Below, in pieces: positions 8,770-18,807 of a stretch of 32,965 bases of DNA (positions are counted from its first letter, which is position 1; the number at the start of each line of letters is the position of its first letter). Where the stretch lies: contig JABGXW010000130.1 of the NCBI GenBank assembly GCA_018675575.1, positions 1-32,965 of the forward strand, read 5' to 3'. The notes below the pieces were generated by a model. It saw nothing but the letters and a program-made list of their open reading frames with translations, was not told the origin of the DNA and searched no databases. The translations under genes and the position numbers were made by a program. The stretch is from Bacteriovoracaceae bacterium (GTDB lineage: Bacteria; Bdellovibrionota; Bacteriovoracia; Bacteriovoracales; Bacteriovoracaceae).

Positions 8770-9857
8770 TCTTTTTTCTTTAAAAAGGGCTGACGATCAT
8801 TTAGATTCAATAATAACTTGTCTATTTGTACCTTTTCATTTTCAACGTATTGATAAATAGCTTGATGAAAATCGTGGTGCTTAACTTTATGAGCACTAAA
8901 CGTTTTTACAGGTTTAAAACCTCTTGCTATCTTATGTTCGCCCTGTGCACCAGCTTCAAATACTTTTATGTTCTTTTCGATACAGAAATCAATTCCCCTA
9001 TAATAACAAAGCTCAAAGTGTAAATTAGGAATATGCTCTGTGGTTCCCCAATATCTCCCGTAAAGAGTATTAGCGTCATAAAAAAATAGGGCACCTGCCA
9101 CCGGTTGCTCACATCTAGTGGACTGAATATAGCAAATATTGTTTTTTAATTTAGAGAATATTGTAATAAAAAAATTTAAATTTAAATAACTTATGGCCTG
9201 TTTATTGAGAAGAGTCCTTTGATAGAAATTAAACATCTCTATTGCATGAGTTTGATCTAATTGCTCTCCTGTATAACATTGAAATTTGATATCTTTAGAA
9301 AATGCTCTCTCCCTTCTAATTTGTTTTGCTTTCTTTCTTTTTAATTTTGAAAGAAAACCTTCGAAAGATTGATAGTTTTCGTTATAAAAATGATATTGAA
9401 AGCTATCTCTAATTAAATAATTATAGGATTTGAAAAACTCCAACTCTCTTCCTGGGAGAAATAAAAAGTGAGAAGATAAAAATGAATTTTTACAATAAAA
9501 ATCTTCATAGCTGTTCATGACTTTTTCTGAGATCCCCCCAATAAAATGAGATGTCGTTGCAGGTGTAAAAGGAATCATTGATGTTAATTTAGGATAATAT
9601 GGTAGATTGTGGTGGTGAAAGCTATTTGCCCAATCCCAATCAAAAATGTACTCACCATAACTATGACTTTTTACAAAACTATATAATACAGACTTTTTAG
9701 GTTCTTCGAAGAATAAGGGATTCCAGCCAGAGTCTTCTCCTACGACACCGCTTGATTCTAATGAATGAAAAAAATGATAATTTAAAAATGGGATTTCATT
9801 ATTTTCTAATTCTGCCCAACAAGTATCTTTTATGTGATTTTTAAAATTAATTGTCAT
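8766..9857 (-). CDS. FemAB/GNAT-like peptidoglycan biosynthesis-recognition family protein
   Basis: 363 aa cytoplasmic protein resembling the DUF482 / PF04339 FemAB-like family, usually 370-400 aa. Matching features are W(A)ELENNEIPFLNYHFFHSLE at the N-terminus with GWNPLF, SYGEYIFDWDWA, YPKLTSMIPFTP, KLKRKKAKQIRRERA, ARYWG-like LYGRYWGTTEHIPNLHFELCYY, and FEAGAQGEHKIARGFKPV near 310. The fold is a double GNAT domain that may transfer aminoacyl or acyl groups; the substrate is unknown for most members. The ATG at 9857 has only a weak AGAAAG upstream. It is transcribed alone and overlaps the SPFH gene end tail to tail. Confidence 0.88.
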   Translation of the reverse strand: MTINFKNHIKDTCWAELENNEIPFLNYHFFHSLESSGVVGEDSGWNPLFFEEPKKSVLYSFVKSHSYGEYIFDWDWANSFHHHNLPYYPKLTSMIPFTPATTSHFIGGISEKVMNSYEDFYCKNSFLSSHFLFLPGRELEFFKSYNYLIRDSFQYHFYNENYQSFEGFLSKLKRKKAKQIRRERAFSKDIKFQCYTGEQLDQTHAIEMFNFYQRTLLNKQAISYLNLNFFITIFSKLKNNICYIQSTRCEQPVAGALFFYDANTLYGRYWGTTEHIPNLHFELCYYRGIDFCIEKNIKVFEAGAQGEHKIARGFKPVKTFSAHKVKHHDFHQAIYQYVENEKVQIDKLLLNLNDRQPFLKKKD

Positions 9858-10041
9858 GATAGAACTTTCTCATAAAAAAGTGGAAAAGTTTAAAAGATGT
9901 TTACAAATAAATATCTTCTACTTAATGACGAGGGGCGTCTGCTGCGATATTTTTGTAGATGAAATCTTTTGATGAGTTGTAGGCAGAGAGTATTTCGCAA
10001 TGTTCCAACTTTGTTTGCTAATCTTTTGATAGTGTAATTCA

Positions 10042-11460
10042 ATGATTAACTTTTTTAATTCATATTCTAAACTTCCTGAAAGATTTTTTGAAAGAGTAAG
10101 TCCTGCTAAATTTAAAAATCCAAAGCTGATAAGTTTTAATTATAAATTGGCAGCAGAGCTTAAAATTGATGTGGAAGGTGTTAGTGAAAAAGAATTGGCC
10201 TTAATATTTTCAGGTCAAAAGATATTATCAGGTTCAGAGCCAATTTCAACTGCATATGCAGCTCATCAGTTTGGGCATTTTGTACCACAACTAGGAGATG
10301 GTCGGGCACATTTACTTGGAGAGGTTAATGGGTTTGATGTTCAATTAAAAGGCTCTGGGCAAACTCCCTTTTCTAGAAATGGAGATGGTCGATCTGGATT
10401 AGGCCCTGTCATTCGTGAATATTTAGTTAGCGAAGCAATGTATCATTTAGCAGTTCCAACCACAAGGGCATTATCTGCAGTAACTACAGGGGAGAATGTT
10501 TTTCGACAAAATGTCGAGCCCGGAGCGGTTTTTACAAGAATTGCACCGAGCCATATACGTGTTGGTACATTTCAATATTTTGCATGTCATAATGATTTTG
10601 AAGGTCTAAAAGAACTATTAGCATATTCTATAAATAGACATTACCCTAACCTTGAAGCAATAGAAAGTTTACCTCTTAGGGTTATAAGTTTTATTCAATC
10701 AGTAGGTGATGCACAGGCTAAACTTATTTCAAAGTGGATGGCGCTTGGCTTTATTCATGGAGTAATGAATACAGATAATTATTCCGTTGGAGGATTTACA
10801 ATAGATTACGGACCATGCGCTTTTATGGATGAGTATAAAGAACATAAAGTATTTAGTTCGATAGACAGACATGGAAGATATTCATATAAAAATCAAATTC
10901 ATATTGGTCAGTGGAATTTGTTAAGACTAGCTGATTGTTTATTACCACTCATAGATGAAAATAAAGATGTAGCAATTTCTAAAGTAGAAAAGATTATTCC
11001 TACTATTATTGAAAAATTTGATAATGAGTATTTAAAATCAATGGGTTCTAAATTTGGTATTTTAAACATCATTGATTCTGATAAAACATTAGTAAATGAT
11101 TTTCTAAGTTATATAGAGGAGGAGGAACTCGACTTTACTTTAGCATTTAGAAACTTAATAGACTTATTTAATGGAAAAACATGTTTCTATCCAAATATTT
11201 CAAAGCTAGAAAGTTTCATACAAAAATGGAGGAATCGTGTAACTGATGTTTCGAGTTTAAATACAATAAACCCATTGCTTATACCAAGAAATCATCAAAT
11301 AGAGCGTGCAATTGTACAGGCCAATAATGGTGATTATAAAATATTCAATGACTTGAAAAAAGCATTACAAGCCCCATATTCTGAAAACTCCCAATATTCA
11401 AAATATGTAATTCCACCAAAGTTAGATGAAAGAATTACTGAAACATTCTGTGGTACCTAA
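10042..11460 (+). CDS. selO: SelO/YdiU protein adenylyltransferase (AMPylase pseudokinase)
   Basis: 472 aa against about 478 aa for E. coli YdiU. SelO transfers AMP from ATP to protein hydroxyls and is linked to redox control. Conserved blocks are AYAAHQFGHFVPQLGDGRAHLLGE (residues about 71-94), FDVQLKGSGQTPFSRNGDGR with ATP-binding Lys103, REYLVSEAMYHL, the catalytic segment HGVMNTDN (about 239-246), and metal-binding DYGP with Asp255. The C-terminus ends CGT: Cys sits third from the end, the position taken by selenocysteine or Cys in other SelO proteins. The ATG at 10042 has no obvious ribosome-binding site. It is divergent from the FemAB-like gene and convergent with the flavoprotein gene. 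Confidence 0.95.
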   Translation: MINFFNSYSKLPERFFERVSPAKFKNPKLISFNYKLAAELKIDVEGVSEKELALIFSGQKILSGSEPISTAYAAHQFGHFVPQLGDGRAHLLGEVNGFDVQLKGSGQTPFSRNGDGRSGLGPVIREYLVSEAMYHLAVPTTRALSAVTTGENVFRQNVEPGAVFTRIAPSHIRVGTFQYFACHNDFEGLKELLAYSINRHYPNLEAIESLPLRVISFIQSVGDAQAKLISKWMALGFIHGVMNTDNYSVGGFTIDYGPCAFMDEYKEHKVFSSIDRHGRYSYKNQIHIGQWNLLRLADCLLPLIDENKDVAISKVEKIIPTIIEKFDNEYLKSMGSKFGILNIIDSDKTLVNDFLSYIEEEELDFTLAFRNLIDLFNGKTCFYPNISKLESFIQKWRNRVTDVSSLNTINPLLIPRNHQIERAIVQANNGDYKIFNDLKKALQAPYSENSQYSKYVIPPKLDERITETFCGT

Positions 11461-11477
11461 AATGTTAATAATGTTTT

Positions 11478-11494
11478 AGATGATTAAATCATCT
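11478..11494. terminator. Hairpin between convergent selO and oxidoreductase genes
   Basis: A perfect 7-bp stem AGATGAT/ATCATCT with loop TAA lies 18 bases after the selO stop and is followed by TTTAAAT. It overlaps the stop codon of the minus-strand oxidoreductase. The stem is AT-rich and the T-run short, so termination is plausible but weakly supported. Confidence 0.4.
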
Positions 11495-13076
11495 TTAAAT
11501 ATAAGTTGGGATGAATGTTTGCGGCCGTAAGTACACCGCTGCTCATAGCTCCCACAACACCAGGTGCAGCAGTATCAATACCAGTCAAATAAAAGTTCTT
11601 GATTGGTGTCTTTGGTCTTAGATCAGTACAGGTAAATCTTTCGGGAGTTGCTTCAAGGCCATAAATCGCGCCTTTAATAGTATTGCAAAAGTGATTAGTT
11701 GTTAAAGGTGTGGATAGTTCTGCAAAGTCTAAGTATTGCATTATATCAGGCATGTGGCTTTTTAATTGATTAATAATACTTTCTTGGATTTCGGCTTTAA
11801 TCTTTTTGTATTCTTCGTCTCGATTTTTAAAATCTGTATTTTGCCATTTCTCGAATAATTCCCAAGGCATGAAAGTTACACATTCTCCTGTATGTAATTG
11901 CTCCTCGCCTGGATCGTAAGTCGGATCTTTTAATGAAGGGAATGAGACATAAAGAATGTCTGCTGATTTTTCATTTTCAAAATCCCAGTTTTCTTGAGTT
12001 ACATCAAAATTTTTATTAAACCACCAGTTTGTTGAAGTAGCTTTTGCTTTAGCAATATCTCCTTTAAATCCCATGTAGAGACAGATATACGGGGGAGATG
12101 TATTTAGTTTCATAATTGATTTTACCCAGTCTTTATTTTGATATGATTGGGGTAAAAAATTGGAAACGCTGATCTGAGCAGAGGCTCCAGAGATAATTTT
12201 ACGGGCATGGAACTCTTCACCAGTTACCATCTTTACACCATAGGCCTTATTCTTTTTGATTAAAACTTCTTGAACTTCAGCATTGCAAAGTACCTCACCA
12301 CCATTAATATTTACTACGTTTAGGATATTCGCAGCAATTTCTTTTGCTCCGCCAATAGGATAGTAGGCCCCTCCCCAAAAATGTACTGAGGTTAGAGCGT
12401 GAATTGCAAAGGAAGATCTTTTTGGAAGTGAACCATAGTAACCCCATTGAGCAGTTAAGACTGCCTGCAATTTTTGACTTATTCCAATACTGTCAAGCGC
12501 CTCTTTAGTTGTTGTTTCCCAATAACTTTTTTTGAATACTTTTAAGACGGAATTGATTGAAATATCTACTTTTTTAGGAAGAGATTTAAGAGCAAAAAAT
12601 AGTTTTGCCTCCTTAGATACTTTATGACAGAGATTGAAGTATTGATCAATTTTAGTTTGTTCTTGAGGAAACCTTTCTTTTAATACCTGTTTAAATTCTT
12701 GAGAATCTGTAGGAAATCCAATTTCAAATTCAGGCCAAAAAAAACTATCATATGGATCATTTAAAAAGTTCATTTTTATTTGACTGTCAGTAAGCCAAGA
12801 TATCAGTTTGCCGATTTGTTTTTTTGGGTCCATTTCACCTAAAGCGTGAACACCAACATCCCAGTTGTATTTACCCCTTTGAAACATATGAGTCATTCCT
12901 CCTGGGATATAATGTTTTTCAAGTACTAATACCTTGTTACCCATTTTTGATAGTGCCGCTGCGCAACTCATGGATGCCATACCTGAGCCTATAACAATAA
13001 TATCCCAGTCTTGTTTTGACGCAGCTTTTAATTGTTTATAGACGCGCTTTTTATTGATTGTAGGAATGACAGACAT
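11484..13076 (-). CDS. Phytoene-desaturase/RetSat-like FAD-dependent oxidoreductase
   Basis: 530 aa. The ATG at 13076 follows AAGGAG six bases upstream. The N-terminal Rossmann dinucleotide motif IIVIGSGMASMSCAAALSKM is at residues about 26-45, followed by VLVLEKHYIPGG. NWDVGVHALGEM and the C-terminal FAD-contact segment YLTGIDTAAPGVVGAMSSG are typical of the CrtI/CrtISO/RetSat group, which saturates, desaturates or isomerises polyene chains. No other carotenoid genes are in the window, so the substrate is open; a fatty or retinoid-like lipid is equally possible. The RND permease gene lies 151 bases upstream on the same strand and may be co-transcribed. Confidence 0.88.
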   Translation of the reverse strand: MSVIPTINKKRVYKQLKAASKQDWDIIVIGSGMASMSCAAALSKMGNKVLVLEKHYIPGGMTHMFQRGKYNWDVGVHALGEMDPKKQIGKLISWLTDSQIKMNFLNDPYDSFFWPEFEIGFPTDSQEFKQVLKERFPQEQTKIDQYFNLCHKVSKEAKLFFALKSLPKKVDISINSVLKVFKKSYWETTTKEALDSIGISQKLQAVLTAQWGYYGSLPKRSSFAIHALTSVHFWGGAYYPIGGAKEIAANILNVVNINGGEVLCNAEVQEVLIKKNKAYGVKMVTGEEFHARKIISGASAQISVSNFLPQSYQNKDWVKSIMKLNTSPPYICLYMGFKGDIAKAKATSTNWWFNKNFDVTQENWDFENEKSADILYVSFPSLKDPTYDPGEEQLHTGECVTFMPWELFEKWQNTDFKNRDEEYKKIKAEIQESIINQLKSHMPDIMQYLDFAELSTPLTTNHFCNTIKGAIYGLEATPERFTCTDLRPKTPIKNFYLTGIDTAAPGVVGAMSSGVLTAANIHPNLYLKMI

Positions 13077-13227
13077 TAGGTTCTCCTTAATTTAAATGTC
13101 TCTACTTTAAAAGCCTAACGGAGACTGATGAAAACTGTAAAAGTTATGATAACTTTTATTGATTGAATATGCCATAAATATAGAATTATTGCAGTCATTT
13201 GTACAAAAAAATGATTCTGGTGGTGCA

Positions 13228-16200
13228 TCAATCTTTGAAAAGTTTCTTTTTACAAAAAAGTGATAATTGAGAAAAATCATGCTGAATTGCCAAAAGGGAA
13301 GGTAGCACAAATAGAGTTAGACTTGTAGCAAATAATAACCCCCATCCCATTGTAAAGGCCAAAGGTTGTGTAAAACCAGATTCTCCTCCGAGCCCATAGG
13401 CCATCGGGAAAACTCCACCGATTGTTGTAATTGTTGTCAGGATAATTGAACGAAATCTTAGGGTCGAACCCTCAATTATCGCCGAGAGTTTGTCTTCGAA
13501 AGAGAATTCACTCGTGGCTTTGTTAATTGCATCTACCATGATTAAGCTATCATTCACAACCACTCCGGCCATTCCAATCAGCCCAATGATACCCATAATT
13601 TCTATATCCATACCATGAATAAACAGAGCAAAAATGATTCCTATAATACCAAAAGGGATTGGTATCATAACAATAAATGGAAGTATTAGTGAATCAAGAC
13701 AAATTGCTAAAACCACAAGAATTAGTAGTAAACAAATAATGCCGATAGAAATTAACCAGGTCTTACTCTTTTCCGCCTGGTCAGATGCTTCTAAAACTGT
13801 GAAAGAATAAGCAGGATATTCGTTTATAAGAGGTTTCAACTTTTTCTTAATAATCTTTGCAACTTTTGCTTTTGTTGCTTTTTTCTTGTCATACTTAATT
13901 CTAATTTCAAATTTTCTTAATAAATTCTTATGTTGGATTAATTTTAATGTTTTTGCTTTTTTCCAATTGCCAATATTAATGACTGGAATTGAAATCCCCT
14001 TAGGAGTGATGATTTTAATCATCTGTAATTCTTGAAAGGTTATATCTTTCTGTTTTTTATATTGAGTAAACAATTCGATACTTTCACCATTTAATCTAAA
14101 GGTGGTTAATTCTTGGGGATTAAATAATTCACTTAGTTGTTGAGCTAATGAAGAAGAAGATATTTTGTAACGGAGCAATTCATTTTTATTGACAATAAAT
14201 TGCCATGATTCCTGGTATTGTTTAGTGTCGTCACTTAATGAGATTACGTTAGGAACTTTATCTAATATTTTTCTTAATTTATCTTGTAATTCTTCGAAAC
14301 TTAACTTATCACCCCCTGAAACAAAGATAGTGATCACGTCCTCATCTTCACTGCCATTCTGCTTGGTTTTAATTGAAATATTTTTAAAATCTTTTGTTTT
14401 TAGAAGAGATAAATCTTTTCTGATTTTTTCTTTTAGTTCATTTTTTAATTGTTGAGGAGCGGGATGATTTTCATTGATCATTAACTTTATGTTGGCAAAC
14501 CTGAATGCCGTTCTAAATTCTTTATCAATGAGAACATTACCAATCTCAGTATTTATAAATTTCACATCTTTATTTCGTAATTTATTTAAATATGCATGTA
14601 TAGGTTTAAGCTTAAGAGTTGTCTCATCAAGAGAAGAACTTTCATTGAGTTCAATGGTAACTTGTAAAGACTCGTTTCCAACAGAAATATTATATTTTTT
14701 ATTCATTTTACCAATTAAGATCAATGAAGCTAGTAATGTACAAATGAGAAGTAATAATGTTCCATAACGCCATTTAAGTGTCTTTTTTAAAAGAGATGTA
14801 TATTTTTCCTTTAGCTTTATAAAAACGATATTATTGGTACGTTTTGATGGGGTTTTAACATAATGTGCGAGATGGTTTGGAAGTATAAAAAATGATTCAA
14901 ACCAACTTAATGCTAATGCAGTGATGATAACAACAGGGATGGAGAAAAATATCTGACTGATGGTACTTTCTATTAATAATATGGGAGAAAATGCAACAGC
15001 AGTGGTAATAACAGTACCCGTGACGGGTTTAATGGTGTTTAAAGCTGCCTCTAAGGCAGAATCCTTCGGAGAAAGTCCTTTGTCTAAATTGATGACATAA
15101 TTTTCAGTAACAATAATAGCATCATCAACAAGAATACCGATGACTAGGATCATTCCTACAACGGAAATTAAATTAATAGAAATTCCCATTAAGTTGAGTA
15201 CAATAAATGTTCCAAAGTAGGCGAGGGGAATTCCTCCCGCCGTCATTATAGCAACACGGAATCCTAATAGAAAAAATAATGAAAGAATAACTATTATCAA
15301 TCCCCCGATTCCATTAATTTGCAGAACTTTTAATTGTTTTTCGATAAAATGTGCACCATCACTGGTAATCATAACTTTGATATGAGCAGGAAGTTTTTTT
15401 GAAAGCTTTTTTATTTCACTCCTCACTTGATCTCTAATAATGATGGCATCACTGTTAATATCTTTGAAAATAGTGAGAGATACAGTTTGATGTCCATCAT
15501 AGAGTAATAGCTTCTTTCTTTCAGGGAAACGATAGACAACATTTGCCACATCTGAAAGAAGAACTCGATATCCTGACTCATTACCACGCAAAGGTAACTT
15601 TTTAATATCAGCTAATGATTTCAATTGGTATCTCAGTTCTATTGAAGTTGTCTTTTCATTTATAGAAAAAGAACCAACTGGAGAGTAAGAGAAGTAATTG
15701 GCAACCTTGGCCCTGGCCTGATCAACAGAAAGTCCATTCTTTGCCAAGAGCTTCAAATCAAAGTCTATATATACTTTTCTATCTGGCATGGAGGAGTTAA
15801 TTTTAACTACACCTCTAAGTTTTCTAAAGGCCTCTTTGATCCCATATACCCAAGCACGATCCTGATCATTTCCTGGTGAGATTCCATTAATGTTAATATC
15901 TAAAAACTGAAATGAGTCAACTGAGACTCTTTCTACAATGATAGGTTCAAGTGCTTTAGGCAGATCTGATCTAATTCCGGAAACTCTTGCTCTTATGAGT
16001 TCAACAGATTCTTGAATGTTTTTATAGGCAGCCTCAAATTCAACCTTAATGATTGTTAAATTATTAGTTGTTGTTGATGTAATTTCTTCGATGCCTGCCA
16101 AACCATCTAAGTTTTCTTCTATTGGAAATGTGACTAGTTTTTCCATCTCGATTGATGAGGCGCCGTTAAGTTTTGCGGTAATGTTAACAATATTAAACTT

Positions 16201-16323
16201 CATGGTTGGGATGAGATCCCGCCTCATGTTAAGAAAAGACAATCCACCAACTAGAATCACAAAGGCCGAAATGAGATTGACTAGAAAAGATCTCTCTATA
16301 AAAAATAGGATTATTTTTTTCAT
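13228..16323 (-). CDS. RND-family efflux transporter permease (AcrB/HAE-like)
   Basis: 1031 aa inner-membrane proton-driven pump subunit of normal RND size. It has an N-terminal helix, a first periplasmic region (GASSIEMEKLVTFPIEENL, DLPKALEPIIVERVS), then a helix block with the proton-relay segment VIGILVDDAIIVTENY near residue 390. A second periplasmic domain and final helix block follow, with GIIGLIGMAGVVVNDSLIMVDAIN and TTITTIGGVFPMAYG. The ATG at 16323 lacks an evident ribosome-binding site. No membrane-fusion or outer-membrane partner gene is adjacent, so it either uses partners encoded elsewhere or acts alone. Substrate unknown. Confidence 0.93.
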   Translation of the reverse strand: MKKIILFFIERSFLVNLISAFVILVGGLSFLNMRRDLIPTMKFNIVNITAKLNGASSIEMEKLVTFPIEENLDGLAGIEEITSTTTNNLTIIKVEFEAAYKNIQESVELIRARVSGIRSDLPKALEPIIVERVSVDSFQFLDININGISPGNDQDRAWVYGIKEAFRKLRGVVKINSSMPDRKVYIDFDLKLLAKNGLSVDQARAKVANYFSYSPVGSFSINEKTTSIELRYQLKSLADIKKLPLRGNESGYRVLLSDVANVVYRFPERKKLLLYDGHQTVSLTIFKDINSDAIIIRDQVRSEIKKLSKKLPAHIKVMITSDGAHFIEKQLKVLQINGIGGLIIVILSLFFLLGFRVAIMTAGGIPLAYFGTFIVLNLMGISINLISVVGMILVIGILVDDAIIVTENYVINLDKGLSPKDSALEAALNTIKPVTGTVITTAVAFSPILLIESTISQIFFSIPVVIITALALSWFESFFILPNHLAHYVKTPSKRTNNIVFIKLKEKYTSLLKKTLKWRYGTLLLLICTLLASLILIGKMNKKYNISVGNESLQVTIELNESSSLDETTLKLKPIHAYLNKLRNKDVKFINTEIGNVLIDKEFRTAFRFANIKLMINENHPAPQQLKNELKEKIRKDLSLLKTKDFKNISIKTKQNGSEDEDVITIFVSGGDKLSFEELQDKLRKILDKVPNVISLSDDTKQYQESWQFIVNKNELLRYKISSSSLAQQLSELFNPQELTTFRLNGESIELFTQYKKQKDITFQELQMIKIITPKGISIPVINIGNWKKAKTLKLIQHKNLLRKFEIRIKYDKKKATKAKVAKIIKKKLKPLINEYPAYSFTVLEASDQAEKSKTWLISIGIICLLLILVVLAICLDSLILPFIVMIPIPFGIIGIIFALFIHGMDIEIMGIIGLIGMAGVVVNDSLIMVDAINKATSEFSFEDKLSAIIEGSTLRFRSIILTTITTIGGVFPMAYGLGGESGFTQPLAFTMGWGLLFATSLTLFVLPSLLAIQHDFSQLSLFCKKKLFKD

Positions 16324-16481
16324 TTTAAGATCTTAATTTAGTTCAGGAAGAAAACAAATAGCTAATGATATTTGTATAATTATTACTTAGTTTATAGTCA
16401 TTTGCTGAAGTAGACTCTCACTTTTTTGATTAGTGGAGTGAACTTTATTTTAAAATGCCCTCTTTTTTTGAGCATCGAATT

Positions 16482-17624
16482 CTATAAACGTAAAACACAT
16501 CGAAAGCCAATATATAGAGGATTTTCGCCAGACGATCCTCCAAAGATGTCAACCCAAGCACGAGTACTTACGTTATGTGCAGAGCCTATTTGTAAGTTGT
16601 AAATCCCTGCCTCAATAATGTTTGATGAAAATGAACCCCCCCTGTTAGCAGCAAATTCACTAGTAAAAGCAAACGATACTGAATTTCCATTATATCTCCC
16701 GATCCCACTCGAGCTCATGAGGGTTGCATCTAATGGGCTCCACGAGTCGTGAAACATTGTATCTGATGGCGCAATATTTGTATCTAAATTCATAAATTCG
16801 GAGATGTTTGGAGTGATGCCTGTTGTAGTGCTTGCTTTATCAAAAATTAAAATACTTGTGAAAGAATTTGTCTGTTCCCAGTCAACCCATTCTGAAACGC
16901 CCCCAGAAAAATCCCAGATAACCTCACCATTATTTAAAATATGACTCGCAAGGGGGTTTACCGAGCTTTGTACTCCTGAAGCTGCTCCTGTAATTGACAT
17001 GTCAGGCCCATCAAATGATGAAGGTCCCGATACGCAATTATTTAGACTACTAATATTTCCTTGTTTTAAGCAACCTACGCCCACATTTCCGCTAGTCCAG
17101 TTAGCTGCTTGTTCTTCAATGTTACGAGCAATTGCCATCCATTCGGGATTAGAAATTAAAGCATAGGTGCCATCGTTTAATTGATCGTTATCTATATCAT
17201 TTCTTGTTAGTTCTGAGTTTAGGGAATCACAAACATCCCAGGCAGCAGTTGCAGAGAGGTCCCAGGGCCTTTTGTCCAAAGTACTTACTGGTTGGTGAGT
17301 ACTTTCTAGTGATTCTGTATTAATCCAATTAAATTGCATAAAGGCTGATGTATCAAGTACCCACTCAGTTTCATCTAACTCATTATTAGTTATAATGGAG
17401 TCTCCATTATCATCTTGCCAGGCCTTGGCCTCATATTCCATAACGCAAAAGCTTTCTACACTCAATGACTCATTCTTTGGAACTAGGATATAGCCAGTAG
17501 GGCATAGGTTTACGCTGGTAGTAACTGCCTGAGAATTGAATGGTGCTAATCCTTGAACTTCAATTTGATTTTTACAACTAAAAAGGACCAATGTTGTAAC
17601 TATAAAAAGAAAGACTTTTTTGAT
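16482..17624 (-). CDS. SUMF1/FGE-like lipoprotein, apparent ATC start
   Basis: The frame is open from 17639. The only canonical start, TTG at 17591, would leave five residues before the lipobox Cys. Upstream in frame, ATC at 17624-17622 gives a textbook lipoprotein signal, (M)KKVFLFIVTTLVLFSC, with AAGGGTG placed correctly before it; I therefore extend the gene to 17624 (380 aa). The mature part matches the first SUMF1-like protein: CPTGYILVPK, FCVMEYEAK, VIWDFSGGVSEW, NRGGSFSSN and terminal IGFRCVLRL. The paired Cys of catalytic FGE are absent. A likely outer-membrane lipoprotein of unknown role. If ATC is not used, the gene may be silenced by a start-codon mutation. Confidence 0.72.
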   Translation of the reverse strand: MKKVFLFIVTTLVLFSCKNQIEVQGLAPFNSQAVTTSVNLCPTGYILVPKNESLSVESFCVMEYEAKAWQDDNGDSIITNNELDETEWVLDTSAFMQFNWINTESLESTHQPVSTLDKRPWDLSATAAWDVCDSLNSELTRNDIDNDQLNDGTYALISNPEWMAIARNIEEQAANWTSGNVGVGCLKQGNISSLNNCVSGPSSFDGPDMSITGAASGVQSSVNPLASHILNNGEVIWDFSGGVSEWVDWEQTNSFTSILIFDKASTTTGITPNISEFMNLDTNIAPSDTMFHDSWSPLDATLMSSSGIGRYNGNSVSFAFTSEFAANRGGSFSSNIIEAGIYNLQIGSAHNVSTRAWVDIFGGSSGENPLYIGFRCVLRL

Positions 17625-17846
17625 TTTATTAACACCCTTTTATTTCTTTTGTTTACTGTCTATTTATCTTAAATCTAAATCTTGATAAATTTAATTATAT
17701 CTTAATAAATTATATACATTAGAGAAAACGAGTCTTGTTGTTAGCTTCCTCTATTTTAAGTATAATGATTAAAGGGAGTTAGATGCAGAGATATTTTCTT
17801 TTTTAAAATAAATGTTCATTGTTAGAAAATACATAATACAAAACTT

Positions 17847-17873
17847 TAGAGGCACAATGAAAGTGTGCCTCTA
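17847..17873 (-). terminator. Rho-independent terminator of the secreted-protein gene
   Basis: A perfect 10-bp inverted repeat TAGAGGCACA/TGTGCCTCTA with a 7-base loop sits 14 bases beyond the stop at 17888. On the minus strand it is followed by AAGTTTTGT. Confidence 0.75.
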
Positions 17874-17887
17874 GGAATTGGCGGTTC

Positions 17888-18601
17888 TTATTTTAGAACT
17901 TCCACTTCACAAAGAAGTGGTGCTACATCTACACCCTTTGTATCAACAAATGTAGGGACTTTTCCCCCATCCGCTAAACGCATAACTACGATTTTGCCAT
18001 TTTCCATTTTTTTAAGAATAAGGTTCACCACCAAATCTTCGTCATCAGTTGAATCTATAAAAGTCGAGGGGCCGCTACACGTCGCAACCTCTCCTTCTTT
18101 TAAGTCTTCTGCACCTTGCCCAGTATAGCCTTTAATATATTTGGATGAGACACTTTTTGCTCTCATAACCACCGTGTTATAACCATGTGTTTTAAGTAAC
18201 GCCATTATCTCGTTTATTGATTCATCTCCAATCAGTTTCTCATCGTTCTTCCTAAGAAAATCCCAAACAGCGCCATTAATAAGCTTTCTGTTAACCCAGC
18301 TGGCCTTACCATTTAATTCTGTAGTTGCAAATTCATCAATTACCCATTTTTCTATCCTTATAACCTGAGTATCTAATGTACATTTTATTGTAGTTTTGCA
18401 GGAATCAAGCTTCTTTACTTTCTTAAACTTACATAATGGTTCTCCAAAAGAGCCTGCCTGCTTAAATAGTTCATGTTGTTCATTTGTGTGACCTTCACAG
18501 GTTTGATCTATTACCGTCGAACTTGAATCTTCCCCGCCTGAATAACAAGGCCCAAGATAGCTAATCATTATAAGTATGATTAAAACTTTTGTTTTAAACA
18601 T
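17888..18601 (-). CDS. Secreted protein of unknown function
   Basis: 237 aa from the ATG at 18601, chosen because AAGGA lies about eight bases upstream and the protein then begins MFKTKVLIILIMISYLGPCYS, a clear signal peptide. A longer frame to 18724 adds 41 residues ahead of the signal and is unlikely. LGPC is not a good lipobox, so cleavage by signal peptidase I near CYS-GGE is favoured. The mature part has several cysteines (QTCEGH, PLCKF, DSCKTTIKC, VATCSG, PLLCEVE), suggesting disulfides in the periplasm or outside. No recognised domain. It has its own terminator at 17847-17873 and is divergent from the lnt genes. Confidence 0.78.
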   Translation of the reverse strand: MFKTKVLIILIMISYLGPCYSGGEDSSSTVIDQTCEGHTNEQHELFKQAGSFGEPLCKFKKVKKLDSCKTTIKCTLDTQVIRIEKWVIDEFATTELNGKASWVNRKLINGAVWDFLRKNDEKLIGDESINEIMALLKTHGYNTVVMRAKSVSSKYIKGYTGQGAEDLKEGEVATCSGPSTFIDSTDDEDLVVNLILKKMENGKIVVMRLADGGKVPTFVDTKGVDVAPLLCEVEVLK

Positions 18602-18807
18602 AAGTATTTCCTTATTTAAGAGGCGTGGTGTTGGGAATAATAGCATATTAATCAATTTCATGGAAAAACTAGCTAACAGACTGAAAAATGCTTCATAAAT
18701 CCGCCTTGAATTGGTGGCAAACACTTAAGAAATAATGTGAACTTAATATAATGAAAACTAGAATACTCTTATTACATTTATAATAAAATAAGATAATATT
18801 AATAATA

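Noticed and set aside
13107..13310. 67-codon frame overlapping the end of the RND gene
   Set aside because: Out-of-frame overlap with a certain gene, no ribosome-binding site, no recognisable features.
18602..18724. N-terminal extension of the secreted protein to 18724
   Set aside because: It would bury the signal peptide behind 41 residues, while the ATG at 18601 has a good ribosome-binding site.
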